Of a stretch of 64,000 nucleotides of DNA, positions 26,601 to 34,926 are shown in pieces. Position 1 is the stretch's first letter, and every line of letters begins with the position of its first letter. The notes under the pieces are model-generated. The model did not search any database. It saw nothing but the letters and a program-made list of their open reading frames with translations, and was not told where the DNA came from. A program made the translations under genes and the position numbers. The DNA is from AP-15 sp050729795 (lineage in GTDB: Bacteria; Pseudomonadota; Alphaproteobacteria; ATCC43930; CGMCC-115725), in the NCBI GenBank assembly GCA_050729795.1, contig JBOHME010000007.1, positions 1-64,000 of the forward strand, written 5' to 3'.

Positions 26601-29524
26601 GCCAGCCGTTTCAAGACCAGGATCGCCAGGCCCTCGCTGATGACGATGCCATCGGCGCTGTCATCAAAGGTGCGGCATCGGCCGCGCGGCGACAATGCCT
26701 TGGTCTTGCTGAAACACAAATAAGTGAAAGGGTTCTGCATGGTGTCGACGCCGCCGACGATCACCATGTCGCTGGTCCGCGCCTCGAGCTCGTTGACCGC
26801 GAGAGACACCGCGGCGAGTGAAGAAGCGCAGGCGGCATCGACGGTATAGTTGGTTCCGCCCAAATCAAAGCGGTTGGCAACCCGTCCGGCCGAGACGTTG
26901 GTCAGAATTCCCGCGAATGAATCTTCGGTCCATTCCGGGAGCGCGTCGTCCAACCGGTCCACCAGAGCCGGAGTACGTCCGCGGAGCTCGGGCAGGCGTT
27001 CGAGGTTGGGAAGAAAGGCGCGGCTGCCGTACCCCAGCCCGAGATCGGCGGCACCGCCGCCCGAGCCGAGGATCACCGAGGTCCGCTCGCGCGGGAACGG
27101 ACGATCGGCATAGCCGGCATCCTCGAGCGCCGCGCGCACGACTTCGAGGGTCAGAAGCTGCGCCGGCTCAATCGAGCGCAAGCTCGCCGGGGGCATCCCG
27201 TATTGCATCGGATCAAACGGGATTTCGCCGATAAAGCCACCCCATTTGGAGTAGATCTTGTCCCGCGCCTTTGGATCGGCGTCAAAATAGAGTTCCCAAT
27301 TCCATCGATCCTTTGGGATCTCGGTGATTGCGTCCACCTTGTCGAGGATGTTCTCCCAATATTCCTGCAAGTCCCCGGCTTTTGGCAGCAGACACGCCAT
27401 GCCAACGATGGCGATATCCGCAGGCGCAGCTACCTCTTCGGCAACCCTGACCCGTGCGGGCTGCTGCGAAGGCGCCGGCAGCCGGCTCGAACCGGCCACC
27501 GCCACGTCATGGTGCAATGCCTCGATCGTGCAGGTCTGGCTCCGCATCGTCGCGACCTGGCCGATCATGTACATGCCCTGCGCGGCCTGCTGATCCTCGG
27601 CTAAGCTGACGAACCTGCGTGCGTCGAGCTCGGCTGCGGTCTTCGGGTCGCGAACGATGCCTTTGGACGCGACCCGCAGCCGGCCCAGGTTGAGCTCCTC
27701 CAAAGTAAAGCGCGTCTCTTCCGCGGACCGTCCCAATGCCGAGAGCCGGCGCTTCTCCTGCATGAATGTCGCGGCAAAGCCCGTGTCGGCGCATCGCGTC
27801 GCGTGCCCGACACCGCTTTCCAGAAGAACCGTGCGCGCACATTTCAGGGCTTGCTCCTGAAAGCCTTTCACGATGGCTCCAGCAGCCACTGCCTCCTCGG
27901 TAAACAGATAAGCGGTGCCGAGCAGCACGCCAATGCGAACTCCCTGCTCCGCCAACGGCGCTGCCATTGCCGCAACCATTGCGGCCGACGCGGCATCGTG
28001 AATGCCCCCGGCAAACACGACATGATAGTCCTGCGTCTTCAGAGCGCCGGGCAGAGCGCCGCGAACGGCTTCGAGCAGCATGTCGATCATCTGCTCCCAC
28101 AGCACAAAGCTGGTGCGCGGCCCGACATGCCCGCCGCATTCGCGGCCCTCAAAGACAAACCGGCTCGCACCCTGTTCCAGGAAGATTTTCAGCAATCCCG
28201 GTGACGGCACGTGCAGATAGGTTGGAATCCCGTGCTGCAGCAAAGCGCGCGCCTGGTCCGGTCTGCCTCCGGCGATCAAGGCAAAGGGCGGTCGGTGGTT
28301 CAGGATTGCCGCTAATTGCTCTTGCCGAAGTTCCGGAGGCACAAAGCCGAGGATACCGACGCCCCAGGGCTGCGAGCCAAGCCGCTCCCGGGTTTCAGCA
28401 AGCAGCGTATTGACCTCGGGCCCGCGCATTAGCGCCAGCGCCAGGAACGGGAGCGCGCCTCCCGCGGCGACGCGGGCGGCGAATTCAGGCACATCGCTGA
28501 CGCGCGTCATCGGCCCCTGAAGGATGGGATAGCGGGTGCCGTGGGACCGCGCCAGCGGCGCCTCTGCATCCAGGGGCCGCAGATTGTAGGCCACCCGACA
28601 ATGAGCCTCGACGGCCTGGCGGATGGTCCTGAGGATGCCGCCCACTGTGCTGCTATTTTTGGCAAGCGGCGCGGCAAGAGCTGCGTCCTGCCCCAGAACC
28701 AATAGATCCTGATCGGCGTCATCCCAACCAATTCTGGCGGCTATTGCCCGCCGCCAATCGGCCAAGATGCCTGCGCGAGGCCCCTCCAGCGCGGCGAGAC
28801 GGTGCTCGACCTTGCGCAGTTCTTCCACTGCCCGGCTGCTCGGCCTGAAATAGACGCGGTAGGCCTGGCCGAGGGGTGTGCCCAAGCAGACCGTGTCGCT
28901 GCCGTCCATGCCGGCGATCCTGGCTCTTACCGCGTCACTGAGCGGCGATTCCGGGGTCAATGCCACTTGGCTGTCGAGGACCACGCCCGCCGCCCCGGCC
29001 GCAGCGCAGGCCGCAGCAGTGTGCGGCCCAATGCCACCCTGTGCCCAAATCGGCAGACGCAGTTGCGCCAAGAAATGCTGGACCAAAATAAATGTAGTCT
29101 CTTCAGACACCCGTCCGCCGGCCTCGTGCCCCTTCGCGATCACACCATCGGCCCCGATGTCCTGCGCTGTTAGCGCCTGCTCCAGGCAATTGGCCTCCAA
29201 CAGAACCGAGACGCCTTTGTCGTGAAAGACGCCAACCAAAGACCGTAAAATCTGAGAATTTGTCGATGTGAGTATCGCGAGCTTTAACTGAGCGGGCAGC
29301 TCCGCTATCAGCTTGGCCGCCAGATCCGACGGTGCGCCGTCGATCTTGACGCCAAAATCGGAGTTGGCGGTGCGCGCCAATCGGCTCAGCGCCTGCCACG
29401 CTTTCCACTGATCTTTTGCATATTCAAGATCGAGGATCCCGAGTCCTCCGGCCTGACTTGCGGCGATCGCCGTGGAAGCTTCGATCAGTCCAGGCAAGTT
29501 CAGGACGGCAACTCCAAATCCCAT
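20690..29524 (-). CDS. Giant PUFA/PKS-like synthase 1: tandem NMO-like reductase-KS-AT-ACP-ACP-KR-DH
   Basis: 2944 residues, started by ATG after AAGGAGG. Residues 1-230 and about 325-640 are two nitronate-monooxygenase-like TIM barrels (WAQGGIGPHTAA; PILQGPMTRVSD, VFAGGIHDAAS), the flavin enoyl-reductase type of PfaD. KS from about 703 has Cys899 (DAACASS) and both His (EAHGTGTVAGD, SMIGHTKCTAG). AT has Ser1382 (GHSYGEY). Two ACPs carry LGIDSIKRVEIL with Ser1892 and Ser2012. A KR (about 2350-2560, TGGARGIT, GDYAAANE) and a dehydratase-like end (DDHRLDGRPVFPLVMA, LFHGPLFQGL) follow. Fatty-acid-like iterative synthesis is expected. The product is unknown. Confidence 0.92.
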   Translation of the reverse strand: MGFGVAVLNLPGLIEASTAIAASQAGGLGILDLEYAKDQWKAWQALSRLARTANSDFGVKIDGAPSDLAAKLIAELPAQLKLAILTSTNSQILRSLVGVFHDKGVSVLLEANCLEQALTAQDIGADGVIAKGHEAGGRVSEETTFILVQHFLAQLRLPIWAQGGIGPHTAAACAAAGAAGVVLDSQVALTPESPLSDAVRARIAGMDGSDTVCLGTPLGQAYRVYFRPSSRAVEELRKVEHRLAALEGPRAGILADWRRAIAARIGWDDADQDLLVLGQDAALAAPLAKNSSTVGGILRTIRQAVEAHCRVAYNLRPLDAEAPLARSHGTRYPILQGPMTRVSDVPEFAARVAAGGALPFLALALMRGPEVNTLLAETRERLGSQPWGVGILGFVPPELRQEQLAAILNHRPPFALIAGGRPDQARALLQHGIPTYLHVPSPGLLKIFLEQGASRFVFEGRECGGHVGPRTSFVLWEQMIDMLLEAVRGALPGALKTQDYHVVFAGGIHDAASAAMVAAMAAPLAEQGVRIGVLLGTAYLFTEEAVAAGAIVKGFQEQALKCARTVLLESGVGHATRCADTGFAATFMQEKRRLSALGRSAEETRFTLEELNLGRLRVASKGIVRDPKTAAELDARRFVSLAEDQQAAQGMYMIGQVATMRSQTCTIEALHHDVAVAGSSRLPAPSQQPARVRVAEEVAAPADIAIVGMACLLPKAGDLQEYWENILDKVDAITEIPKDRWNWELYFDADPKARDKIYSKWGGFIGEIPFDPMQYGMPPASLRSIEPAQLLTLEVVRAALEDAGYADRPFPRERTSVILGSGGGAADLGLGYGSRAFLPNLERLPELRGRTPALVDRLDDALPEWTEDSFAGILTNVSAGRVANRFDLGGTNYTVDAACASSLAAVSLAVNELEARTSDMVIVGGVDTMQNPFTYLCFSKTKALSPRGRCRTFDDSADGIVISEGLAILVLKRLADAERDGDRIYALIKGIGSSSDGRDKGLTAPRPEGQARALRRAYAKANFSPATVGLIEAHGTGTVAGDRAEVRALTDVFTEAEAQPQRCAIGSVKSMIGHTKCTAGAAGLVKAALALYHRVLPPTLGVERPNQSVKFSTTPFFVNAEPRPWLNGGEGHPRRAGVSAFGFGGTNFHVALEEYFADRIPSRPGPYQRWPSELFLWQGPSRQAVLAAIEPCEKVLTSGARLRLCDLAFTVSQTSGLKSAGNGAVPLRLAVIATSLDDLKHKLSSARRALGNPETRLINDPRGVYFSEHPLARQEHQPAKLAFLFSGQGAQYPHMVRDLAIQFHEARELFDLGDQVLTGKLARALSSYIFPPSSFTPEEARAQQQALTQTNIAQPAIGVADLAIFRTLQSLGLQPDFVAGHSYGEYVALAAAGAFSDKVLIALSEARGRFIVEAAGDEPGMMAAVEAEAKTVSQSLAGITGVQVANANAPKQTVISGSRAAIERAVEHISAQGLTARVIPVACAFHSPIVAPAQKRLAEFLSTVELAEPRITVFSNTTASPYPADPAAIAAQLVEHLVRPVEFMREIEAMYAAGARIFVEVGPRNILTGLVDQILGDRPKLAVASDQSGRSGLVQLVHLLGQLAVHGVSVNLDRLYRGRSVDSLDLDALAGETQPKQLPPTVWLVNGGRAKPVDETKKPVSINPVSINPTPINPAAINNQGIVSALPSQKFDQPNGSPVTLSAARPAPGNGELPTRRGFDELPAALPSAPVPPIDALSAVPSGQIPAAMAQFQQLMARFLDVQKSVMLSYLRSVSGDAAFDPLPAAALSRPDPFFAEPFVYQPTSAAAAFPNAEHGSGAPDRKPVTSDPQQVGSALLVRPLPVEEPPIGTPIASDATQITSRLLDIVSERTGYPADMLDLDLDLEADLGIDSIKRVEILSNFQQSVIGADPDRGDGLMEKIAGAKTLSGIIDRIVEELSRDAQPERSVAQLTDVDPGERSAASIARPVPDENLADPEQITARLLAIVSERTGYPSEMLDLDLDLEADLGIDSIKRVEILGNLQQSLSEAGPGLNEGSMEQLAGVKTLRGVVGLIVQQMEPANAADEAGATTADKEPIGQAAAPTTASAPADRITDIAAESRIKRFTLAAVDAPLRKTVSTRATRRVILLTEDELGVAKALSASLVAEDHQVAMLRAGRGARILEQGSYEADLGSPQAVGELVEAIHQAQGPLGGIVHLLALHKAADAPTMDLGRWRESLRLETKGLFHLAKAASADLQQAARDGGACLIAATQMGGAFGITMPSDMDGYFAGQGGVVGLTKTIALEWPSVRVKVVDLNPREPAAALAGHLLSECMAADDRVEVGYNGDRRVVIEPQHAPLLATEPTALDLGPSSVLLITGGARGITARVGGELAAQFQPTLVLAGRSPLPQHEEATETAGLTSPKEIKAALIEQLRAQGQAVTPARVEDAYARLRAQREIKNNLAALRRAGAKAHYYSVDVRDEAAFGGLIDEIYRSFGRLDGVIHGAGVIEDKLIRDKTPESFDRVFDTKADSAFILSQKLRPEQLKFLVFFGSMAGRFGNPGQGDYAAANEVLNKLAAQLDGRWPGRVVSINWGPWDAEGMVLPEIRQQFAARGVELIPEPVGLHHFGQELHRGRKGEAEVVIGGVTWQPSKTELTRPLQIFPLLKRLQVSRTNGSVELVRKLEITYDRYLDDHRLDGRPVFPLVMATELMAEVAAQGWPDFQVARVRDLFVLQGIVLQDEAATVRVLGKLLPPAGDDSLSLAVEIVATERPHRAHYRAVVDLVRHLPEPPPFEPLSRTDGHPLAMGLSEMYEQWLFHGPLFQGLRRIDHISEHGVTAALASSSPMGWISDASGESWLIDPLMLDGGFQLIILWTREHWDMTTLPSRFGAYRRFATEPTKTVRCEVRIRPNSGSQTVHADMVFINTQGRVIGIMEDAEGSCTRALNRLVGNHPDVMFDRSQP

Positions 29525-30120
29525 TGTAGCCTCCTTGAGCCGTTCCGTTGCCAGGAGCGGATGTCATGAACGAAGCGGAGGCCTATTCCCCGCTCCAGGG
29601 TTGCGCCGATATTTTCAAGTTGCCATAAATCGTAGATAAACGTCAACTCGTCAAACGCGCGTCACTGATTAACCTTTGCACCCCTAGTTTCGGGCGCAGA
29701 ACAGCGCGGTTTATATCGTGTTGAGCAAGCGCGACCCCGCACAATCGACCGGCAGTCGGCTAGCGCCCCGTTCTATCGATCCATCGGCTAGCAGGATTGC
29801 CATGTCGATGCGGCGTGGCCGGCCCGGAGGCTGACGCTCGGTGATGCATGCTGCGGCGCGCTTATGGTCAAAATTCGCATTGCGGTCGTGCCCCAGGTTC
29901 GCCTTCCGGTAGCGGTGGGTATTCGGATCAAGCGGTGCTCTCGGATTAATCATTCCAACCATGCGCTCGCCGCTAACTTCGGAGCCTCAGCCCAGCGAAA
30001 AGAGCATCGCTCGCGTGATGCGATTTTTCCCGATCGAGCGCCGGAAGGAATGTGGGTGCCGGCGCCGACCCGCCCACGCCTGCACTTTTTGCCGGCGGCT
30101 GAGACACCGGCGGGGCAAGC
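29525..30120. other. Gene-free 596-base leader between synthase operon and RND pump
   Basis: It contains no convincing gene. The only longer frame (29711-29962, minus) lacks a ribosome-binding site and known motifs. Both flanking genes lie on the minus strand, so this is the synthase leader and the region into which the pump gene would be transcribed away. It is locally AT-rich around 29600-29690, where the putative promoter lies. Confidence 0.55.
29626..29654 (-). promoter_or_regulatory. Putative promoter of the synthase operon
   Basis: On the minus strand TTGACG (29654-29649) is followed after 17 bases by GATTTA (29631-29626), about 100 bases upstream of the synthase start. A second TTGACG lies 8 bases further downstream, giving a direct repeat. 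The -35 box is good and the -10 poor. It sits in the only AT-rich part of the leader. Confidence 0.35.
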
Positions 30121-33100
30121 TCACCCGGGGCGGTATTGCCGGCGGCGTTGCGCCGACAACCGGAACCGATCGAGATAAAGATAGATCACCGGGGTCGTAT
30201 AGAGCGTCAGCACCTGGCTGACGATCAACCCGCCGACAATCGAGATGCCGAGCGGTCGGCGCAACTCGGCGCCCTCGCCAAACGCGATCGCCAACGGTAC
30301 GGCACCAAACATCGCGGCCAGTGTCGTCATCATGATCGGCCGAAACCGCTTCAGGCACGCCTGATAAATCGCCTCGCGCGAACCGAGGCCCAGGTTGCGC
30401 TCGGCGTCGAGCGCAAAATCGATCATGATGATCGCGTTCTTCATCACGATCCCGATCAGCAATATCACGCCGATCAGCGCGATGATGTTGAACTCGCTGT
30501 GGGTTGCGACAAGCGCCAGCACGGCGCCGGCCCCCGCTGACGGCAATGTGGATAGGATTGTGATCGGGTGCAGGCAGCTCTCGTAAAGCACCCCCAATAC
30601 GATGTAAACCGTCAGCACGGCGGCGGCTATCAGGTACAGCTCGTTGCCGAGAGCATCGCGAAACGCCCTCGCAGTACCTTGGAAGCCCCCATGGATCGAT
30701 GCGGGCAGCCCAAGCTGGCGCACCTGGGTTGAGATTGCCGCAGTCGCTTCGCCGAGCGAGGCGCCCGGCGCCAGGTTGAACGAAATCGTCGCGGCAACGG
30801 AAAGATTCTGGTGATTGACCGCGAGCGGCGTATTGCTCGCGGCAAAATTGGCGACAGCGGAAAGCGGCACCATGGTCTCTGCCGCAGTGCTGACCGCCGC
30901 ACCGGTCGAGGTGGCGCCGCGTCCGGTGTTGGCGAGCGAGTTGTTCGCCTGATTGCGTGCGGTGTCGCTTGCGATTGCGCTGGCGCTGGGACCGGTGTTG
31001 GTCGCCGGGCTGCCGGCGGCCGTGGTCGCGGCGTGGTTGACGTCGGCCGTGGTCGCGGCGTGGTTGACGCCGGCCGCGGTGCCGTCGTTGCCGATCGTGG
31101 TCCCGGGATTGTCGGAAGGCGTGCTGGCCGCGTTGTTGTTGCTCGACGCCGCCATCACTGTCCCGACCACCGCGTTGGTCGATTGGGTGCCGCTGACGGT
31201 TCCGCCGCTGGTGCTGACATAAATATCTTTCAGAATTTCCGGGGTTTGCCAAAAGCGAGGCGCCACCTCCATCACGACATGGTATTGGTTTTGCGCGGCG
31301 TAAATCACCGAGACTTGGCGCTGACCGAAGGCGTCATAGAGCGTGTTGTCGATTTCGCTGACGTTCAATCCGAGGCGAGCCGCCGTGTTCCGGTCGATGA
31401 CGAGATCGCTCTCCAGTCCATTCTGCTGCTGATCGAGGTTGACATCGGTTATCAGAGGGATCTTGCGCAGCGTCGCCTCGACCTTAGGGGCCCATTCGTA
31501 GAGCTCGGCGGTATCGTCGGCGAGCAAGGTATATTGATAGGTGGCGTTGCTGACGCGTGCGCCGACGTGAAGGTCGGTCACCGCGTCGAAGTAGAGTTCA
31601 GCGCCCGCCACCTTGTCGAGGACCGGCTTCAGCCGGCGCATCACCTGATCCATCGACACCTTGCGCTCGGATAGCGGCTTCAGCACCACGAAAATAAATC
31701 CGGAATTGGTCTGGATGCCGCCGGTAAAGGCGTCGACTGTCTCGACTGCCGGGTCTTGCTGCAGGATTTTGGCAAACTGAACCAGCTTTTGCCGCATTGC
31801 CTGGAACGAGATGCTTTGATCGGCCTGGATGCGGCCGGCCAGCAACCCGTTGTCCTGCGCCGGGATAAATCCTTTTGGAATGATCACGAACTGGTAGCCG
31901 GCAAAGGCCAGCGTTCCGATCAGGCTCAACATGATCAGCGCCGGCCATCGCAACGCCTGGCGCAGCGACTGATCATAGAGCCACAACATTGCGCCGAACG
32001 CCCGCCCGCCGATCCGATTTAGCGTACCGGGCGCACCGCTGCGGTCATCGTGAAGCACGCACGCGCACATCATTGGCGTCGTGGTCAGCGAGACCACGAG
32101 CGAAATCGCGATCGCGATGGACAAGGTGGCCGCAAACTCACGCAGCAGCCGCCCCAGGACGCCTCCCATCAGCAATATCGGAGCGAAGACGGCGATCAAT
32201 GACAAGCTCATCGCCAGCACGGTGAAGCCGACTTCGCGGGAGCCTTGCAGCGCCGCCTGTCTGCGGCTCATCCCGGCTTCGATGTGCCGCGTGACGTTTT
32301 CAAGCACGACGATCGCATCATCGACGACAAACCCGGTCGAGATTGTTAGCGCCATCAGCGACAGGTTGTCGAGGCTATACCCCAGAAGGTGCATTGCGCC
32401 GAAAGTCCCGATAATAGAGACTGGCACCACGACTGTTGGGATCGAAGCAGCACGAAAATTTCGCAAAAACAGAAAAACCACCAGGATCACGAGAACCGTG
32501 GCGATCACCAAAGTTTGTTGCACATCGTGAACTGAAGCTTTGATCGTCTTGCTCCGATCCATCGTTAACTCGACCCGGATCGCACGCGGAATCGAGGCTT
32601 CGAGCTGCGGCAAAACGGCTTTGACGCGATCGACCGTCTGGATGATGTTGGCGCCCGGCTGCGGGTAGAGAAACACCAGAACCGCTGGCTGCCCGTTTGA
32701 AAGCCCCTCATTTCGCACGTTCTCGACCGAATCGTGCACCTCGGCGACATCGGCGAGCCGCACCGGTGCGCCGTTGCGATAGGCGACAATCAACGGGCGG
32801 TAATCGGTCGCGCGATCGGCCTGATCATTGGTATAAATCTGGAGCCGACGATCGCCAATTTGGAGCGCCCCCTTGGGGCTGTGGGCGTTGGCCGAGGCCA
32901 GGGCGGCGCGCACGTCTTCGAGCCCGATCCCGTATTTGAACAGCGCAAGAGGGTTCAGTTCGACGCGCACCGCCGGCAGCGAGCTGCCGCTGACCACCAC
33001 TTGGCCGATGCCTCCGATCTGCGACAACGCCTGTTGCACCGTTGTCGATGCGCTATCATAAATCTGCCCTGGGGTCAGTGTCTTGGAGGTCAGCGCCAGG

Positions 33101-33522
33101 ATCACGATCGGCGCATCGGCCGGGTTCACCTTGCGATAACTCGGGTTCTGGCGCAGGCTTGTCGGCAGATCGGCCCGCGCCGCATTGATTGCTGCCTGGA
33201 CGTCGCGCGCGGCGCCGTTGATGCTCCGCGCAAGCCCGAATTGCAGCGCGATGCGGGTCTGGCCGACCGTGCTCTGCGAGGTCATTTCGGTTACGTCGGC
33301 GATAAAGCCGAGATGGCGCTCCAAGGGCGTCGCCACAGTCGCGGCCATCGTTTCAGGGCTCGCACCAGGCATCGTGGCGAAGACCGAGATGGTGGGAAAG
33401 TCCACCTGCGGCAGCGGCGCCACCGGCAGCTTGAGATAAGCAACGAGACCCGCCAATATGAGCGCGATCGTCAGCAACGTCGTCGCAACCGGACGGTTAA
33501 TGAACGGAGCCGACAGGTTCAC
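30121..33522 (-). CDS. RND-family efflux pump inner-membrane permease with a low-complexity insertion
   Basis: 1133 residues from a GTG start (NLSAPFINRPVATTLLTIAL). The RND plan is clear: N-terminal helix, PQVDFPTISV, porter domains, and membrane blocks with NLSLMALTISTGFVVDDAIV (intramembrane Asp pair) and GIVMKNAIIMIDFALDAE. The usual family length is about 1020-1050. The excess is a Ser/Thr/Ala/Gly/Asn-rich insertion at residues about 770-878 in the second porter half, with a doubled VNHAATTA. It belongs to the MdtB/MdtC-like branch. No membrane-fusion adaptor or outer-membrane channel is adjacent, so it must borrow partners, perhaps the adaptor at 54.1-55.4 kb. Confidence 0.9.
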   Translation of the reverse strand: MNLSAPFINRPVATTLLTIALILAGLVAYLKLPVAPLPQVDFPTISVFATMPGASPETMAATVATPLERHLGFIADVTEMTSQSTVGQTRIALQFGLARSINGAARDVQAAINAARADLPTSLRQNPSYRKVNPADAPIVILALTSKTLTPGQIYDSASTTVQQALSQIGGIGQVVVSGSSLPAVRVELNPLALFKYGIGLEDVRAALASANAHSPKGALQIGDRRLQIYTNDQADRATDYRPLIVAYRNGAPVRLADVAEVHDSVENVRNEGLSNGQPAVLVFLYPQPGANIIQTVDRVKAVLPQLEASIPRAIRVELTMDRSKTIKASVHDVQQTLVIATVLVILVVFLFLRNFRAASIPTVVVPVSIIGTFGAMHLLGYSLDNLSLMALTISTGFVVDDAIVVLENVTRHIEAGMSRRQAALQGSREVGFTVLAMSLSLIAVFAPILLMGGVLGRLLREFAATLSIAIAISLVVSLTTTPMMCACVLHDDRSGAPGTLNRIGGRAFGAMLWLYDQSLRQALRWPALIMLSLIGTLAFAGYQFVIIPKGFIPAQDNGLLAGRIQADQSISFQAMRQKLVQFAKILQQDPAVETVDAFTGGIQTNSGFIFVVLKPLSERKVSMDQVMRRLKPVLDKVAGAELYFDAVTDLHVGARVSNATYQYTLLADDTAELYEWAPKVEATLRKIPLITDVNLDQQQNGLESDLVIDRNTAARLGLNVSEIDNTLYDAFGQRQVSVIYAAQNQYHVVMEVAPRFWQTPEILKDIYVSTSGGTVSGTQSTNAVVGTVMAASSNNNAASTPSDNPGTTIGNDGTAAGVNHAATTADVNHAATTAAGSPATNTGPSASAIASDTARNQANNSLANTGRGATSTGAAVSTAAETMVPLSAVANFAASNTPLAVNHQNLSVAATISFNLAPGASLGEATAAISTQVRQLGLPASIHGGFQGTARAFRDALGNELYLIAAAVLTVYIVLGVLYESCLHPITILSTLPSAGAGAVLALVATHSEFNIIALIGVILLIGIVMKNAIIMIDFALDAERNLGLGSREAIYQACLKRFRPIMMTTLAAMFGAVPLAIAFGEGAELRRPLGISIVGGLIVSQVLTLYTTPVIYLYLDRFRLSAQRRRQYRPG
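31019..31072. repeat. 27-base tandem repeat inside the RND insertion
   Basis: Two 27-base units at 31019-31045 and 31046-31072 differ at one position (GTCG versus GCCG near the end) and are followed by a partial third copy. They encode the doubled VNHAATTA of the low-complexity insertion, showing that the insertion grew by in-frame slippage or duplication. Confidence 0.85.
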
Positions 33523-34644
33523 GACGTCGTGCTCCCGGCCACCGCCGCGCCGCGCCTAAGCCACCCGGGCAAAGGCCAGCTGTCGATCGAGGGCAAACCG
33601 GAAGGCCGGCGGCCCGTATGGGCTCAACAGCCCGCCGCGAACCGGGCCTTCGGCAGTCGTCGGCCCCGGCAAGGAACAATTTGGGCACGGCACAATTCCG
33701 GCACGGCCTTTGCTCCGGATCGCATTGGCGCTGATATCGGAACCAACCATCACGGATCTCGAGATTATGTTCCCGGACCGAGACCGGGGCACGCCGCTTC
33801 GTGCTGCGGGAGGCGAAGGCTGCTCGCACCGGGCGGTACAACCGCCGGCAGTGGAATTCGTAGATCGACTGCCGCCCGCCACTTCGGGTCAGGATGATCG
33901 GGACGGTGTTGCGTGGCAAGGCGAAACTTTACCGTCGATCGCACTCTGGCCGGCGCAGCGACGGCACTTTCCATCTTGCCGGACGCCGATCGGCTCCGCC
34001 GCGGACGGTCAGCGGCCCGGCGCTGAACCCGCGACCGATCCGAGCGAACGACGAATAACCGATAAACATCTCGTCGCCGCCGATCCCGACGCGGCTACGG
34101 TCGCGCCCTCGGCCGCCGCACAGCTGGTGGGATAGCCGTTCAGCCTATCGACACGCGGCTGGTCCAGCCGGCAACCGAAACGCTCCATGCGATCAAGAGG
34201 TCGGGGCGCCGCCATCTCGGCCGCCTCATAGCTTTGATCGACCCATCGGCATCGCCCGCGAAGCCGATCGAGAAGGCGCTCACTCGACCCGGTCTCGCGC
34301 GCCATCAGTGCCGCGATCAGCGACAACCCGCCATCGCCGAACAGACACGCGCTTACCGCAGCACCACCGACAGTCTGTGCGACCACCGACCGACCCATCA
34401 CCTCTGCATATTGCCCGACCTCTCCGGATCAGAGCGACGCCTCAGACCGGCTCCCGGCCGATTTCTGGAACCATTAGCGGCGCAATTTGACAGATCGTTC
34501 AGCGACAGGGCGGACCCGTCAGCGATCGGGCAATGCCCGGACGGCCAGGGCTCTGACCTGGCGCAGCAAGGTCCATGGCTGCAGGCCGACCCGAAGCTCG
34601 GCAGCACAGTCGCGGCGCCGGCCGCCCTTTGCTCGGCGGCCTCG
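33523..34644. other. Gene-poor 1.1-kb block between RND pump and sciP
   Basis: Several open frames exist on both strands, the longest in this stretch being 34009-34401 (minus) and 33710-34135 (plus). None has a good ribosome-binding site, a recognisable motif or the consistent third-position bias of the neighbouring genes. The RND start lies at the left edge and the sciP stop at the right. I see no RNA gene or repeat. It may be a decayed gene region or an unannotated regulatory tract. Confidence 0.45.
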
Positions 34645-34926
34645 TCAGTAGCGCGGCTTTGCCGGGCGCACCGGCGGCGCATCTCGGTAAATCTGCAGCC
34701 GGGTGACCCGCAGACCAGCGACCCCGTGCGCCTCGATCGCCCGCTGCCAGGCGTGAAACTCCTCGACCGACAGCTGATAGCGGCGGCACGCCTCGTCGAG
34801 GCTCAGCGCCCCGTTGCGCACCGCGTTGACGATCACCGCCTTGCGCCGGGCAACCCACCGCTTGGTGTCGACGGCCGGCAAGACCGATTCCGGGGCGCTG
34901 CCGCGCTTGGATTTGTTGTCGTCCAT
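34645..34926 (-). CDS. sciP: CtrA-inhibitor-like small DNA-binding protein (SciP, DUF1153)
   Basis: 93 residues from ATG 34926 (a GTG lies one codon earlier). The core DTKRWVARRKAVIVNAVRNG, then LSLDEACRRYQLSVEEFHAW and GVAGLRVTRLQIYRD, matches what I recall of SciP/DUF1153: a helix-turn-helix of the IS3-transposase OrfA kind that binds CtrA and DNA and damps CtrA-dependent transcription in the alphaproteobacterial cell cycle. The acidic-to-basic N-terminal extension is variable. The neighbouring cckA-like kinase belongs to the same control circuit in Caulobacter, which supports the call. Confidence 0.87.
   Translation of the reverse strand: MDDNKSKRGSAPESVLPAVDTKRWVARRKAVIVNAVRNGALSLDEACRRYQLSVEEFHAWQRAIEAHGVAGLRVTRLQIYRDAPPVRPAKPRY

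Noticed and set aside
29711..29962. 83-codon minus-strand frame in the synthase leader
   Set aside because: No ribosome-binding site, no motif and unusual composition.
34009..34401. 130-codon minus-strand frame downstream of sciP
   Set aside because: Weakly protein-like start but no recognisable motif or ribosome-binding site. Left as part of the gene-poor block.
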